Assembly: GCA_024653205.1 (NCBI GenBank)
Contig: JANLFO010000009.1
Location: 1 to 64,000, forward strand
Direction of reading: 5' to 3'
DNA: 64,000 nucleotides
DNA from: Clostridia bacterium
Lineage (GTDB): Bacteria; Bacillota; DSM-521; Neomoorellales; SLTJ01
In this document: in pieces, positions 28,456 to 37,679 of the stretch
How positions within the stretch are numbered: the first letter of the stretch is position 1
How the letters are laid out: each line of letters starts with the position of its first letter
The notes under the pieces: model-generated
Database searches by the model: none
The model's input: only the letters and a program-made list of their open reading frames with translations
What the model was told of the DNA's origin: nothing
Position numbers and translations under genes: made by a program

Positions 28456-29160
28456 GTGCTGTCGGTCGAAGATCTGCATGTGGCCTGGGGAGATATTGAG
28501 GTCGTACACGGGGTCGATTTCGCCGCCAGGGAAGGCGGAATCACGGTCATCCTTGGGCCAAACGGAGCGGGAAAGACGTCCATCATGAAGGCAGTCATGG
28601 GGATGGCCCGGATAACAAAGGGAGTAATTCGCTTTGAAGGTGTGGACATTACGCGTTTGAGCACCAAGGAGCGGATGCGGCGGGGAATCGCTCTTTGCCC
28701 AGAAGGGAGGCTCGTCTTTCCTGCTCTCTCGGTCAGGGAAAACCTGGAACTCGGCGCCTATTTGAGGGCGGATAAGTCGGGCATTCAGGAGGATCTCGAC
28801 CGCTTCTTCACCTGGTTTCCGATTCTAAAGGAACGGTGTAATCAACCGGCGGGAAATCTGAGCGGCGGGGAACAGCAGATGCTTGCCGTCGCGCGCATGC
28901 TGATGTCGCGCCCGAAACTGGCCCTGCTCGATGAGCCCTCACTGGGACTGGCACCTATGCTGGTGGAAAGAATTGGAGAATACATCCGGAGGATTAACCA
29001 AGAAGGCACGTCCGTCTTGCTGGTTGAGCAAAATGCTCATATGGCTCTCTCCATTTCCGATTTTGCCTACGTGATAGATGCCGGTTCCATCGTGAAGGGA
29101 GGTGCCAGTAAGGAACTGGTATCGGACACATTCGTCCAAACCGTCTACTTGGGCGTCTAA
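28456..29160 (+). CDS. livF: Branched-chain-amino-acid-type ABC transporter ATPase, LivF-like
   Basis: 234 residues with a complete set of ABC motifs: Walker A GPNGAGKTS, signature NLSGGEQQMLAVARML, Walker B LALLDEPSLGLAP and H-loop LLVEQNAHMAL. It forms the second ATPase of a Liv/HAAT-type importer. GTG start at 28456, nine bases after GAGGAAGGAG. Lies 75 bases after livG and 51 before the binding-protein gene; likely one operon. Confidence 0.92.
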   Translation: MLSVEDLHVAWGDIEVVHGVDFAAREGGITVILGPNGAGKTSIMKAVMGMARITKGVIRFEGVDITRLSTKERMRRGIALCPEGRLVFPALSVRENLELGAYLRADKSGIQEDLDRFFTWFPILKERCNQPAGNLSGGEQQMLAVARMLMSRPKLALLDEPSLGLAPMLVERIGEYIRRINQEGTSVLLVEQNAHMALSISDFAYVIDAGSIVKGGASKELVSDTFVQTVYLGV

Positions 29161-29211
29161 TCTGGTGCACGGCCTAAATCTGATTATGCGAGAGAGGGGA
29201 GATAGAGGCAG

Positions 29212-30483
29212 ATGAAAAGAGCATGGATCGGTATACTCCTTATCCTAGCGCTGGTAGCGACTATTTCTTGCGTGGGCGGCTGTGGGAAACCGGCAGCCGA
29301 TTCCGGTACGCAAGAAGAAGTGGGAAAGATCGTTATTGGTGAGACGGAGCCCCTGACAGGGCCGATCGCCGTTTACGGGGTACCGGAATGCAACGCTACC
29401 AAGCTTGCGGTAGACGAGATTAATGCGGCGGGTGGCCTGGAGGTAAACGGAAAGAAATACAAGATCGAGCTGGTACAACTGGATGACCAATTAAACCCCA
29501 CCCTGGCATTTCAAAATGTGAAGAAACTGGTAGAGGTCCATGGTGCCCAGTTCCTTATCGGTTTCACCAACGCCGCAATGATAATGCCGGCGATGTCGTA
29601 CATTCAGCAGAAGAAGATCCCCGTGGTTGTTGGGGGTGCCCCGGATGAGATAATTACGGCAACGCCGAACCCTTACGTGTTCCGGATGCGCCCGCCCACG
29701 GCCTATACGGCGTTGGCCACGGGGAAGTTCATCTACAATGAATTCGGCGTGAGGACAATGGCGGTTATCGGCACCGTTTCCGAGCAGGCGCTCTTCAAGG
29801 ATATAGCCGAGGGCACAATGAAGGGGTTCGAGGCCATGGGCGGCAAAGTGACCAGCGTCCAGGACTTTAAGTCGTCGCAGCAGGATATGAGCGCCCAGAT
29901 TACCGCGGCGCTGGCGACGCAGCCCGACGCCATATATGCCCTGGCGCCCATCGAGTCTCAGGCTTTTGTGTACAAGCAGCTGAGAGAACTCGGCTATAAG
30001 GGGAAGATTTTCGGTTTTAGCGGAGGCAACGTAAAGCAGTTCACCAAGATTTGCACCGTTGATCAGCTTGAGGGGATATTCGACCTCATTCCCGCCGAGA
30101 TCAACCCGACGGACACGAGCATCAACGGTCCCGGTGCAGATGCATTTGTAGAAAACTACAGGAAGGCCTTCGGAGAGGATCCGCCGCCGGTAGCCGGATA
30201 CACCTACGACGCCATGAAGACGTTGGCGGCCGCGATTCAGGCGGCGGGCACCCTTGACCCCGACGCCGTGGTCCGGGAACTGGAAAACCTGGCAGTGCCC
30301 GAGGGCCTTGTACTGCAATGGGTCCCGGTGGAAGGAAAGCTGTTTGACAGCAGCCATCAGGCGTATATTCCGAATGCGGCCTTCGTCTTCCAGGGCGGGA
30401 AAAAGGTGGTCTACAAACTGATGGACAGCCCCATTGCCGAATACTCGAAGAAACTCGCTGAGGCCAGGGCCAGCAACAAGTAG
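29212..30483 (+). CDS. livK: ABC transporter substrate-binding lipoprotein, LivK-like
   Basis: 423 residues. A lipoprotein signal ends TISCVGGCGKPAADSG, with Cys 20 or 24 as the lipid site. The mature part is a type I periplasmic binding protein (Peripla_BP_6): IVIGETEPLTGPIAVYGVPE, NAAGGLEVNGKKYKIELVQLD, and AVIGTVSEQALFKDIAEG. Relatives bind branched-chain amino acids, amides, urea or aromatic acids, so the ligand cannot be assigned; its operon with a corrinoid methyltransferase suggests a methylated compound. ATG start after GAGAGGGGAGATAGAGGCAG. Confidence 0.9.
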   Translation: MKRAWIGILLILALVATISCVGGCGKPAADSGTQEEVGKIVIGETEPLTGPIAVYGVPECNATKLAVDEINAAGGLEVNGKKYKIELVQLDDQLNPTLAFQNVKKLVEVHGAQFLIGFTNAAMIMPAMSYIQQKKIPVVVGGAPDEIITATPNPYVFRMRPPTAYTALATGKFIYNEFGVRTMAVIGTVSEQALFKDIAEGTMKGFEAMGGKVTSVQDFKSSQQDMSAQITAALATQPDAIYALAPIESQAFVYKQLRELGYKGKIFGFSGGNVKQFTKICTVDQLEGIFDLIPAEINPTDTSINGPGADAFVENYRKAFGEDPPPVAGYTYDAMKTLAAAIQAAGTLDPDAVVRELENLAVPEGLVLQWVPVEGKLFDSSHQAYIPNAAFVFQGGKKVVYKLMDSPIAEYSKKLAEARASNK

Positions 30484-30497
30484 TCTGGGTCGGTCCC

Positions 30498-30542
30498 CCC
30501 TCCCATCCCCCGCACCTTCCATAGGTGCGGGGGATGGGAGGG
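30498..30542 (+). promoter_or_regulatory. Perfect 19-bp hairpin between livK and livH
   Basis: 30498-30516 pairs without mismatch with 30524-30542 around a 7-base loop (TTCCATA). No T-run follows. In binding-protein operons such a hairpin commonly stabilises the upstream message or partly terminates, giving more binding protein than permease. Confidence 0.85.
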
Positions 30543-30566
30543 TGAAGAGATTGGAGGGTGGCCGCA

Positions 30567-31433
30567 TTGTACGTGCTGCTGCAGCAATTGCTGAACGGGC
30601 TGGTTCTGTCCGGTCTCTATCTGCTGCTATCGCTGGGGCTGGCCCTGATATTCGGGGTCTTGGAGATCCCGCACTTCGCCTTCGGGGCGGTGGCCGTGAC
30701 CGGCGGGTACGTCGGGTACGTCCTGGTAAACCTGCTCGGCCTTCCCGTCTGGGCGGGAATTGCTTTGGCGGTCGTGATCTCGGCGGCAATCGGAGTGCTC
30801 CTGGATCTCCTCCCCTACCGCGACGTGAACAAATTACCTCCACTGAACGCATTTATCGTAGCCTTAGGCTTGATGACCTTCCTGAATAATACTTTGCAGT
30901 TACTATTCGGACCGGATCAGGTCCAGATCAAACTGCATGGGGAGCAATTGGTCTATCTGGGGCAACTGGTGCTTACCGAATTGCGCGTGGCCCTGCTCTT
31001 GGTGGCAATTGTCATCATGGTTGTGACCTGGCTGATCCTGAGAAGGACCAAGATTGGAATCGCCGTGCGCGCTGTGGCCGCCAACCGGGAAGCGGCCGCC
31101 CTAATGGGGATAGACATCAGGCGGATATCGGCCTTCGTTTTTGCGTACACCTCTGCCATCGGCGCCGTGGTAGGAATCATTTACGGCGGCTTGTATTCGC
31201 TCATCCCAACACGGGGCGACAATCTGATCTTCTTTGGGTTCGCGGCCATTGTCCTGGCCGGGATGGGCAACCTCATGGGCACTATCGTGGCCAGTGTGAT
31301 CTTAGGCGTATTCCAGGCGTTCATGATCGGGTACGTCTCCAGCGCATTCTCAACGGTTGCGGTTTTTGGCCTGATTATCCTGTTGCTCATTTTGAAGCCG
31401 ATGGGCCTGTTCGGCAAGGAGGTGAGACGGTGA
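30567..31433 (+). CDS. livH: ABC transporter permease, LivH-like
   Basis: 288 residues, about eight membrane helices. Family pattern: QQLLNGLVLSGLYLLLSLGL at the start, GIAVRAVAANREAAALMGID for the ATPase-coupling loop, and LAGMGNLMGTIVASVILGVF. TTG at 30567 is preferred because GGAGGG ends eight bases before it; an in-frame GTG at 30558 overlaps that site. The stop overlaps livM by four bases. Confidence 0.9.
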   Translation: MYVLLQQLLNGLVLSGLYLLLSLGLALIFGVLEIPHFAFGAVAVTGGYVGYVLVNLLGLPVWAGIALAVVISAAIGVLLDLLPYRDVNKLPPLNAFIVALGLMTFLNNTLQLLFGPDQVQIKLHGEQLVYLGQLVLTELRVALLLVAIVIMVVTWLILRRTKIGIAVRAVAANREAAALMGIDIRRISAFVFAYTSAIGAVVGIIYGGLYSLIPTRGDNLIFFGFAAIVLAGMGNLMGTIVASVILGVFQAFMIGYVSSAFSTVAVFGLIILLLILKPMGLFGKEVRR

Positions 31434-32380
31434 AGGCATCCATCAAACCGGGCATTATTCTTCCCTGGCTGATGATAGCCGTGGCCTTCCTGATTCCGGC
31501 GATTACGAGCAACTCCTTTTATCAGTCGCTGTTTATCGTAACCTTCATATGGATCATAGTGAATCAAGGCTTCAACATCATTCTGGGATACACCGGTTAT
31601 TGCTCCCTGGTTCAGGGCGGGCTGTACGGTACGGCCGCGTACATCACCGCGATCCTTACGACCGCGTACGGTACAAGCCCTTGGGTGGCAGCCCTCGTCG
31701 CCGTCTGTGCCGTCACCGTGCTCTCATTGTTGCTGGGCCTAGTGGTTTTCCGGACGTACGGGCAGTTCTTTGCCATCCTCACCCTGGTAATGGGGCTGGC
31801 GCTGTACGAGCTCTTCAAGAATCTCGAGATCACCGGTAGGGATGTGGGGATCGCGGGGGTCCCGAGCCTGCTCCCCGCGTCGTGGCCGGCGGTGTCTTAT
31901 TATTATCTGGTTCTGCTCATTATGCTGGGTGCCGTGGCCTTTGCCCTATGGCTGCGGAAGACCCGGCTGGGCTACGCCCTAAGGGGAATTGGGGCCAACG
32001 AAAAACTGGCGGCGAGCGTCGGTATTTCGCTCTACAAATATAAAATCGCCGCGCTCGTCCTGGCATCGGTGTATTCGGGGATAGGCGGTGTCCTTTACGC
32101 ATATTACATGAACTTTGTAAGCCCGGAGCCCTTTAGTGTCACCGCCTCGCTCTACATGCTGCTCGCGGTGGTGATTGGGGGTACCGGAACGATCGCCGGG
32201 CCGATCGTAGGATCGTTTCTATTGGTGTTTCTGCCTGCCTGGATGCAGGAGTTGGAGGCTTACCAGCTGACGATATACGGGTTAGTGGTAATTCTGATGA
32301 TCAGATTTATGCCCCGGGGGCTGGTCAGCATCGGGAGTTATGTGAAAGGAACGAGCCCGGCGGAGTCCGCCGGCCAGTGA
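31430..32380 (+). CDS. livM: ABC transporter permease, LivM-like
   Basis: 316 residues with about nine membrane helices. Contains FNIILGYTGYCSLVQGGLYG near the start, RKTRLGYALRGIGANEKLAASVGI as the coupling loop and VVIGGTGTIAGPIVGSFLLV. GTG start inside the livH stop (GTGA overlap), indicating translational coupling. The corrinoid-protein gene starts 24 bases after it with a normal ribosome site, which ties transporter and methyltransferase into one transcription unit. Confidence 0.92.
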   Translation: MKASIKPGIILPWLMIAVAFLIPAITSNSFYQSLFIVTFIWIIVNQGFNIILGYTGYCSLVQGGLYGTAAYITAILTTAYGTSPWVAALVAVCAVTVLSLLLGLVVFRTYGQFFAILTLVMGLALYELFKNLEITGRDVGIAGVPSLLPASWPAVSYYYLVLLIMLGAVAFALWLRKTRLGYALRGIGANEKLAASVGISLYKYKIAALVLASVYSGIGGVLYAYYMNFVSPEPFSVTASLYMLLAVVIGGTGTIAGPIVGSFLLVFLPAWMQELEAYQLTIYGLVVILMIRFMPRGLVSIGSYVKGTSPAESAGQ

Positions 32381-32404
32381 CGGGAATCCTGAAGGGGAGG
32401 GTGA

Positions 32405-33040
32405 GTGGATGTGAGGGATAGTCTGATACAGGCGATGGCGGAGCTGAATGAAGATGCGCTGCTCGCGGAAGTGCGGGCCCTGGTGGAGCAGAAGGTACCA
32501 CCGCTGGAGATCATTGCCGACCTTCAAGCCGGTATAACCATAGTTGGTAAGCGGTTTGAAGCCGGGGAATATTTCTTGGCCGAACTGATTGCCGCGGCCA
32601 GCCTGTTTACGGAAGTAACCAAGATGCTGGGAATGGACGTGGATGCCGACGCCGGCGCCGGCAAAGGGACGTTTGTGATCGGGACCATCTACGGGGACAT
32701 TCACGACATCGGGAAAAACCTCGTCGTCTCCCTCATGAAGAGCAACGGCTTCAGGGTGGTGGACCTGGGCGTGGATGTGCCCACCGAGAAATTCCTGGCG
32801 GCAATCAGGGAACACAAGCCGCAGGTGGTGGGCATCTCCGGTCTGCTGACCACGGTATACGACCATATGAAGGAATGCATCCAGGCCATCGAGCAGGCGG
32901 GGCTGCGCAAAGACCTGAAGATCATCATCGGCGGCGCGGCGGTCAACGAGTCGGTGCGCGAATACGTCAAGGCAGATGCCGTGTGCCTTACCGCCCAGCA
33001 GGGAGTGGACTACTGCAAGCGCCTCTTGGGGGTGAACTGA
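32405..33040 (+). CDS. Corrinoid (B12-binding) methyltransferase protein, MtaC/MtbC-like
   Basis: 211 residues. N-terminal helical cap (about 1-85; FEAGEYFLAELIAAASLF is the family pattern) and C-terminal B12-binding Rossmann domain with the base-off cobalamin signature GDIHDIGKNLV, where His is the cobalt ligand, then VVDLGVDVPTEKF, VGISGLLTTVYDHM and IIIGGAAVNESV. In three-component methyltransferases this protein accepts a methyl group from a substrate and passes it on. It sits between livM and a UroD-type methyltransferase with gaps of 24 and 2 bases. No corrinoid reductive activator is in the window. GTG start after GAAGGGGAGG. Confidence 0.93.
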   Translation: MDVRDSLIQAMAELNEDALLAEVRALVEQKVPPLEIIADLQAGITIVGKRFEAGEYFLAELIAAASLFTEVTKMLGMDVDADAGAGKGTFVIGTIYGDIHDIGKNLVVSLMKSNGFRVVDLGVDVPTEKFLAAIREHKPQVVGISGLLTTVYDHMKECIQAIEQAGLRKDLKIIIGGAAVNESVREYVKADAVCLTAQQGVDYCKRLLGVN

Positions 33041-33042
33041 AC

Positions 33043-34158
33043 GTGAAGTCCGGCCCGCAAATGTACGGCGAGCATTTGGAACGGCTACGGAAGGCCATCG
33101 CCATGGAAAAGACAGATCGCCCGCCGATTGTTCTCAATGCGGCCGCGTTTTGCTGCAAGTACGGCGGCGGAAAGCTGGCGGACCTGGTTAGCCGGGTTGA
33201 ATACGGGCATGCCTGTATTATCAAGGGAATGCTGAGGCTGGGTGACGGGGAGGTAGACGCTACCGAGCTCAACAACGAGTACCCCCCCGTTCTGGGCAGT
33301 ATCTTTCTCTCTCGGATCAGGGTGCCTGGACGGGACCTGCCGGATGACGAGATTTGGCAGATTGACGAACAGGGTCTCATGACCGAGGAGGACTACGATA
33401 CGATCATCCGGCACGGGTGGGGCTCGTTTCTCGCGGACTATTACCGGAGCAGGCTGGACGGTGTCGAGAGGGAGTACGAGCACCTCGCCCGACATGCCGA
33501 CAAGCTGGCTCAGATGTACACCGACGCCGGCATTGTGACCCTCGCACCCATCATGGCGCTGCCTCCCTTCGGAGCGATATCCGGCGGGCGCGGCATTCCC
33601 CGCTTCATGAGGGACCTGCACCGGATCCCGGACAAGGTGCAGGCCGTCTTCGACGTGATCCAGCATGAAACGGTGGAGACGATGAGGCAACAAATCAGGG
33701 ATTCCAGACCCCTGGCGGTTTTCATCGGCGGCGCGCGGGAGGCCGGGGATTTCCTAACCTATAAGATGTTTGACCGCTTTGCCTGGCCGTATTTTAAGGA
33801 ATTGGTGGAGGCTGCCGTCGCGGAGGGGGCGTTTGCCTATCTCCACCTGGATATGTGCTGGGACCGCTTCCTGGACTACTTTAAGGAATTGCCTAAGGGC
33901 AAGTGTATCTTCTCTCCGGACGGCACTACGGACATTTTCAAGGCCGGGCAGGTGCTCAAGGGCCACATGTGCTTCATGGGCGACGTCCCCGCCAGCATGC
34001 TGACGCTGGGCACGCCGGACGAGGTTTATGCCTACAGCCTGCGGCTGATCGAGGAATTCGCCGATTACGGGCTGATCATGTCCTCGGGCTGCAGCGTACC
34101 GCACAACGCCAAACCGGAAAACGTGAGGGCGATGATTGCCGCGGCTCTCGGGAAGTAA
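33043..34158 (+). CDS. UroD-family corrinoid methyltransferase
   Basis: 371 residues. UroD/MtaA-type barrel: ERLRKAIAMEKTDRPPIVLN at the start, IMALPPFGAISGGRGIPRFM in the middle, and at the C-terminus YLHLDMCWDRF and MSSGCSVPHNAKPENVRAM, which supply His and two Cys at the places where zinc is bound in methyl-transferring members. It probably moves a methyl group between a substrate, the neighbouring corrinoid protein and a cofactor such as tetrahydrofolate. GTG 33043 follows GGGGGTGAAC and begins 2 bases after the corrinoid gene; longer upstream frames run inside that gene. Substrate unknown. Confidence 0.85.
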   Translation: MKSGPQMYGEHLERLRKAIAMEKTDRPPIVLNAAAFCCKYGGGKLADLVSRVEYGHACIIKGMLRLGDGEVDATELNNEYPPVLGSIFLSRIRVPGRDLPDDEIWQIDEQGLMTEEDYDTIIRHGWGSFLADYYRSRLDGVEREYEHLARHADKLAQMYTDAGIVTLAPIMALPPFGAISGGRGIPRFMRDLHRIPDKVQAVFDVIQHETVETMRQQIRDSRPLAVFIGGAREAGDFLTYKMFDRFAWPYFKELVEAAVAEGAFAYLHLDMCWDRFLDYFKELPKGKCIFSPDGTTDIFKAGQVLKGHMCFMGDVPASMLTLGTPDEVYAYSLRLIEEFADYGLIMSSGCSVPHNAKPENVRAMIAAALGK

Positions 34159-34231
34159 CACGCCCGGCGAGTGTCAAGGCACATGGCTTGATAGATGGCC
34201 GTAGCCTATAGGCCCTGCGTACCCGCGGCCC

Positions 34232-34237
34232 TATAAT
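34232..34237 (+). promoter_or_regulatory. Candidate internal -10 element
   Basis: Perfect TATAAT in the 113-base gap before the FAD oxidoreductase gene, 40 bases ahead of its start. No good -35 is visible. Confidence 0.35.
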
Positions 34238-34271
34238 ATGGGAGAAACAATCAGGTAAGGAGGGCTTGATC

Positions 34272-35735
34272 GTGGAAATCTTTGGCGAATACGACGTGGT
34301 GATTGCCGGGGGCGGCACCTCGGGGGTAGCCGCGGCCATCGCCGCAGCGCGAGCGGGGGGGAAGACGGTACTGATCGAGCGTCTCGGGGCTCTCGGCGGC
34401 CAGATGAACGTTTCCGGGCCCCCGGGCTTCGCCTACGCCCACCTGTTCAACGCCCGCGGCGAGCAGATCATTGCCGGCATCGTCGAGGAAACGCATGCCC
34501 GGCTGCTAAAGGAGGGGCATGCGCTTCCCCACATCCGCCCGGACTTCCGCTCGCACTATACCTTCTCCTACGTGGACCCCGACTGGTGGGGCCTGCTGAT
34601 GTTCGAGATGATGCAGGAGAACGGTGTAGACCTGCTGCTCCATTCCCTCGTGGTCGATGTGGTTAAGGAGGGCAGCGCGGTCAAGGGGGTAATCGTCGAG
34701 ACCCCGTCCGGCAGACAGGTGGTGCTGGGCAAGGTGGTCATCGACTGCACCGGCGAGGGTTACGTGTGCGTGTGGGCCGGAGCGCCCTACGAACAGGTGC
34801 CCAAGGACATGCTGCAGCCGCACACGCTGGCCTTTACGGTCGATGGCGTGAACTGGGACAAGGTTATGGACTACATCAGGGAGCACCCCGAGGAGCTGGA
34901 GGTGGAACACCTCCTGACGCCGTACCTGATGTCCCAGGGCTGGACCAAGGAACGGATGCTGGAGCGCATCCGGCAATGCCGGGATATTACGGAGCTCGGC
35001 GAAGTGATGGGCTTTGTCTCGCTTCGTAACGAGGCCCTGGCCAAGGGAGAATGGCACGGATACAGCGGTGTGGGCTTCTTCCTCATCCCCAGGGACGGCG
35101 GGCACATCCAGGCGCACTTCCAGCACTCCTCGCACGTACCCAACTGCGACTGCACGGACGTGCGCGACCTGACCTACTGCGAGGTCGAGTCCAGGAGGCA
35201 AATTCTGATCGCCCTGAAGTTCATCAAGAAATACCTGCCTGGTTTTGAGAATTCCTACCTGACGCGGGTCTGTCCCGAGGTGAGAATCCGGGAAACCAGG
35301 AGGATCATGGGAGACTACGTCCTGACCAGCGAGGACGTGATCGAGGCCAGGAAATTCCCGGATGTTATCGGAAAGAGCGCCTTTCCTACCGGGGGGCATC
35401 ACGTGGCCGGAGTGGCCACAATCACGGCGCACCTGAAGGAGTCCGAGGGGAACGCCACCCGGTATCCCAAGGACGGCGGCTCGCATGACATTCCCTACCG
35501 TTGCCTGGTGCCGCGCGAGGTTGAGAATCTGCTGGTGGCCGGCAAGGCGGTGTCGACAGACCGGGATCCGTACCTGAGGTTCCTGATGCAGACCATGGTG
35601 ACGGGACAGGCGGCAGGGGTGGCGGCGGCGCTGTGTGCCAGGAAGGGCATCACCCCGAGGGCGTTGGAGCAAGATGTATCCGAGTTGCAGGAGATTCTCC
35701 TCAAGCAGGGTGCCATCCTGTACGGGACGCACTAG
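34272..35735 (+). CDS. FAD-dependent oxidoreductase (FAD_oxidored family)
   Basis: 487 residues. N-terminal dinucleotide fold DVVIAGGGTSGVAAAIAAARAG with the acidic end IERLGALGG, and the family C-terminus IPYRCLVPREVENLLVAGKA...VTGQAAGVAAAL. Between them is IRETRRIMGDYVLTSEDV, diagnostic for this PF12831-type group. No iron-sulfur motif is seen. GTG 34272 follows AAGGAGGG. It sits between the methyltransferase and an alcohol dehydrogenase and may oxidise the substrate or its demethylated product; this is inference from position. A clear exported relative lies at 61489-63330. Confidence 0.85.
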   Translation: MEIFGEYDVVIAGGGTSGVAAAIAAARAGGKTVLIERLGALGGQMNVSGPPGFAYAHLFNARGEQIIAGIVEETHARLLKEGHALPHIRPDFRSHYTFSYVDPDWWGLLMFEMMQENGVDLLLHSLVVDVVKEGSAVKGVIVETPSGRQVVLGKVVIDCTGEGYVCVWAGAPYEQVPKDMLQPHTLAFTVDGVNWDKVMDYIREHPEELEVEHLLTPYLMSQGWTKERMLERIRQCRDITELGEVMGFVSLRNEALAKGEWHGYSGVGFFLIPRDGGHIQAHFQHSSHVPNCDCTDVRDLTYCEVESRRQILIALKFIKKYLPGFENSYLTRVCPEVRIRETRRIMGDYVLTSEDVIEARKFPDVIGKSAFPTGGHHVAGVATITAHLKESEGNATRYPKDGGSHDIPYRCLVPREVENLLVAGKAVSTDRDPYLRFLMQTMVTGQAAGVAAALCARKGITPRALEQDVSELQEILLKQGAILYGTH

Positions 35736-35875
35736 GATACCGTGTGCCTGGTGGTCTGCCTTGGCCGTCGGCACCCGTGCGGTTGGCAGTTAGCGCGGTC
35801 TGGCCACCAAGCCTACTCACACGAAGCGTGGGCCTTACAACTTAAATTACTGAGAATGGTTCGGGAGGGATACTG

Positions 35876-37162
35876 ATGAAGGACGCCTTGGGGACGGCTG
35901 CCGCTCAAGAAGGCGGCGAGGAGATGGACGGGCTCAGAAAGGCGTTTTTGAGGGGCCACCCCATTCTAACCGGCGAGAAGTACAAGGGCTTTGGGATCAA
36001 GCAGACGGTGTATCAGGGTAGCGGCTGCATCAACAAAATCCCCGAGATTCTGGCCGCAGAAGGTTGGAAAAGAGTACTGCTTGTCGTTGATCCCGGTGTG
36101 CTCAACGCCGGAGGCGCCAAGAAGTGTATGGACTTACTGACCGCGGCAGGGGTTGAATATCAGATCTTTTCCAAGATCGAACCCAATCCCCTGGAGGTGG
36201 ATATTGAGAAGTACGGTATCCCCATGTACAAGGAAATGAAGGCGGACGTGATGATCGCCCTCGGGGGCGGCAGTACCCTGGACAGCGCCAAGGGCATCGC
36301 CATGGTTGGTGACAGTAATATGACCGTCAGGGAAGCCAGCGACAAGTGCTTCGAAATAGGGCCGTTTACTCCCCCGCCATGGAAGACATATCCGATCATC
36401 GCGGTTCCCACCACCGCCGGGACGGGGAGCGAGGTCATCCGTAATGCCGTAATTACCGAGCCCAACGGTCACAAGATGGTTCCCATGCACGACTGCATTC
36501 TTCCTGCCTACGCCATCTGCGACCCCGACCTGCTGGCCACCCTGCCGCCGCACGTTGCGGCAGCTACTGCCATGGACGCACTGGTACAGGCGGTGGAGGC
36601 TTACGTGAGCCTTGCCGCCAACGATTTCTCCGAAATGATGAGTTTGCGGGCCGTCGAGCATATAGGACCTCATATCGTTCCCTACTATCACAACCGCGCC
36701 ATTCCCGAACACGCCGACCACATGAGCAAGGGCTGCATGTATGCCGGTTTCGCCTGGAACAACTCCTTTATCGCGCAGATCCACGGGTCTAACCATCCCG
36801 TTACCGAGATCCTGGGTATTTCCCACGGCGAGGCCTGCGCTATTCTTTTCCCGGCGTTTGTCGAGTTCAACGGCCAGGTCTGTAAGGAGAAGTTTCGCAA
36901 GGTCTACAACCTGATGTATCCCGATCACCCGGTGGCAAAGGAAGAGTTTGAGCCGGAAATGCTGGTCAAGAAGTTGATCCAGCTCAACCGCGACCTCAAC
37001 ATTCTTAACGGTAAGACGTTGGCCGATTACGGCTGCACCGAGGAGATAGTCGACCGGATCGTCTCCGAGTTCAACGACAGGCTGTACTGCCTACCGCGGA
37101 CCACGACCAAGGCCCAGTTGAAACAGATGTATATGGACGTGATGAATGGCAAGTACAGCTGA
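35876..37162 (+). CDS. Iron-containing alcohol dehydrogenase family protein
   Basis: 428 residues. Fe-ADH fold: VYQGSGCINKIPEIL, GGGSTLDSAKGIAM for NAD(P) binding, VPTTAGTGSEVIRNAVIT, and the metal region AMDALVQAVEAYVS, IHGSNHPVTEILGISHGEA. Of the usual Asp-His-His-His ligand set, the first His (DALTH in typical members) is Gln here, so metal content and activity may be atypical. A soluble enzyme expected to interconvert an alcohol and an aldehyde, which would suit the aldehyde oxidoreductases encoded from 41 kb. ATG start after GGGAGGG. Confidence 0.85.
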   Translation: MKDALGTAAAQEGGEEMDGLRKAFLRGHPILTGEKYKGFGIKQTVYQGSGCINKIPEILAAEGWKRVLLVVDPGVLNAGGAKKCMDLLTAAGVEYQIFSKIEPNPLEVDIEKYGIPMYKEMKADVMIALGGGSTLDSAKGIAMVGDSNMTVREASDKCFEIGPFTPPPWKTYPIIAVPTTAGTGSEVIRNAVITEPNGHKMVPMHDCILPAYAICDPDLLATLPPHVAAATAMDALVQAVEAYVSLAANDFSEMMSLRAVEHIGPHIVPYYHNRAIPEHADHMSKGCMYAGFAWNNSFIAQIHGSNHPVTEILGISHGEACAILFPAFVEFNGQVCKEKFRKVYNLMYPDHPVAKEEFEPEMLVKKLIQLNRDLNILNGKTLADYGCTEEIVDRIVSEFNDRLYCLPRTTTKAQLKQMYMDVMNGKYS

Positions 37163-37679
37163 GTGTTATTCGGCACCATGGGCCTCGCACTTCCGTGCGG
37201 CTGGTGTGCGGAATCTCCGGCCGGTGAACACGGTCGGGTGCGGGGCTCCCTTTTCTCCTTGGGGATCGCCGCTGCGTACCCGGGAGGGGCCAGAGGTCTG
37301 ATGCCATAATCTTTCTGCCCCCTTGGGGGAGGACAGGCGCAGTTCGCGACGAACTCCATCCGTGGGAGCGTGCGGCGAGGCCGGAACCGGCAGCCCGGGT
37401 GCCATGCCGAACCTGCAGGCGCTGGCCGGGGCGCATGGCTCCCCGAGGGGAGCCCGTCTCAGGCGGTCTCTCCGGGAGGAGCCCGGTGGGGGCGGAGGCC
37501 GGCAGGTTCACGGCCTGGCAGGGGGCGACCCGGGGTGGTGGAGGGTGCGTCCGGACGGCCATGGGAGGAGGGTGGTGCGGGCGCACCTACGGTGACAACG
37601 CGGAACGCATGCCCGGTGCCTGCACATCACATTATCCGAGAACCGGTCGACTTCCTAGGCGTTTGAGGGGGGAGGCCCG
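37163..37679. other. Gene-free GC-rich gap
   Basis: About 515 bases between the alcohol dehydrogenase and the HTH regulator. Open frames on both strands are short and of low-complexity Arg/Gly/Pro composition; I see no family pattern, repeat or clear promoter. Confidence 0.5.

Noticed and set aside
32875-33042. Upstream start for the UroD methyltransferase inside the corrinoid gene
   Set aside because: It overlaps a well-supported coding sequence in another frame; GTG 33043 has a good ribosome site and immediately precedes the family start.
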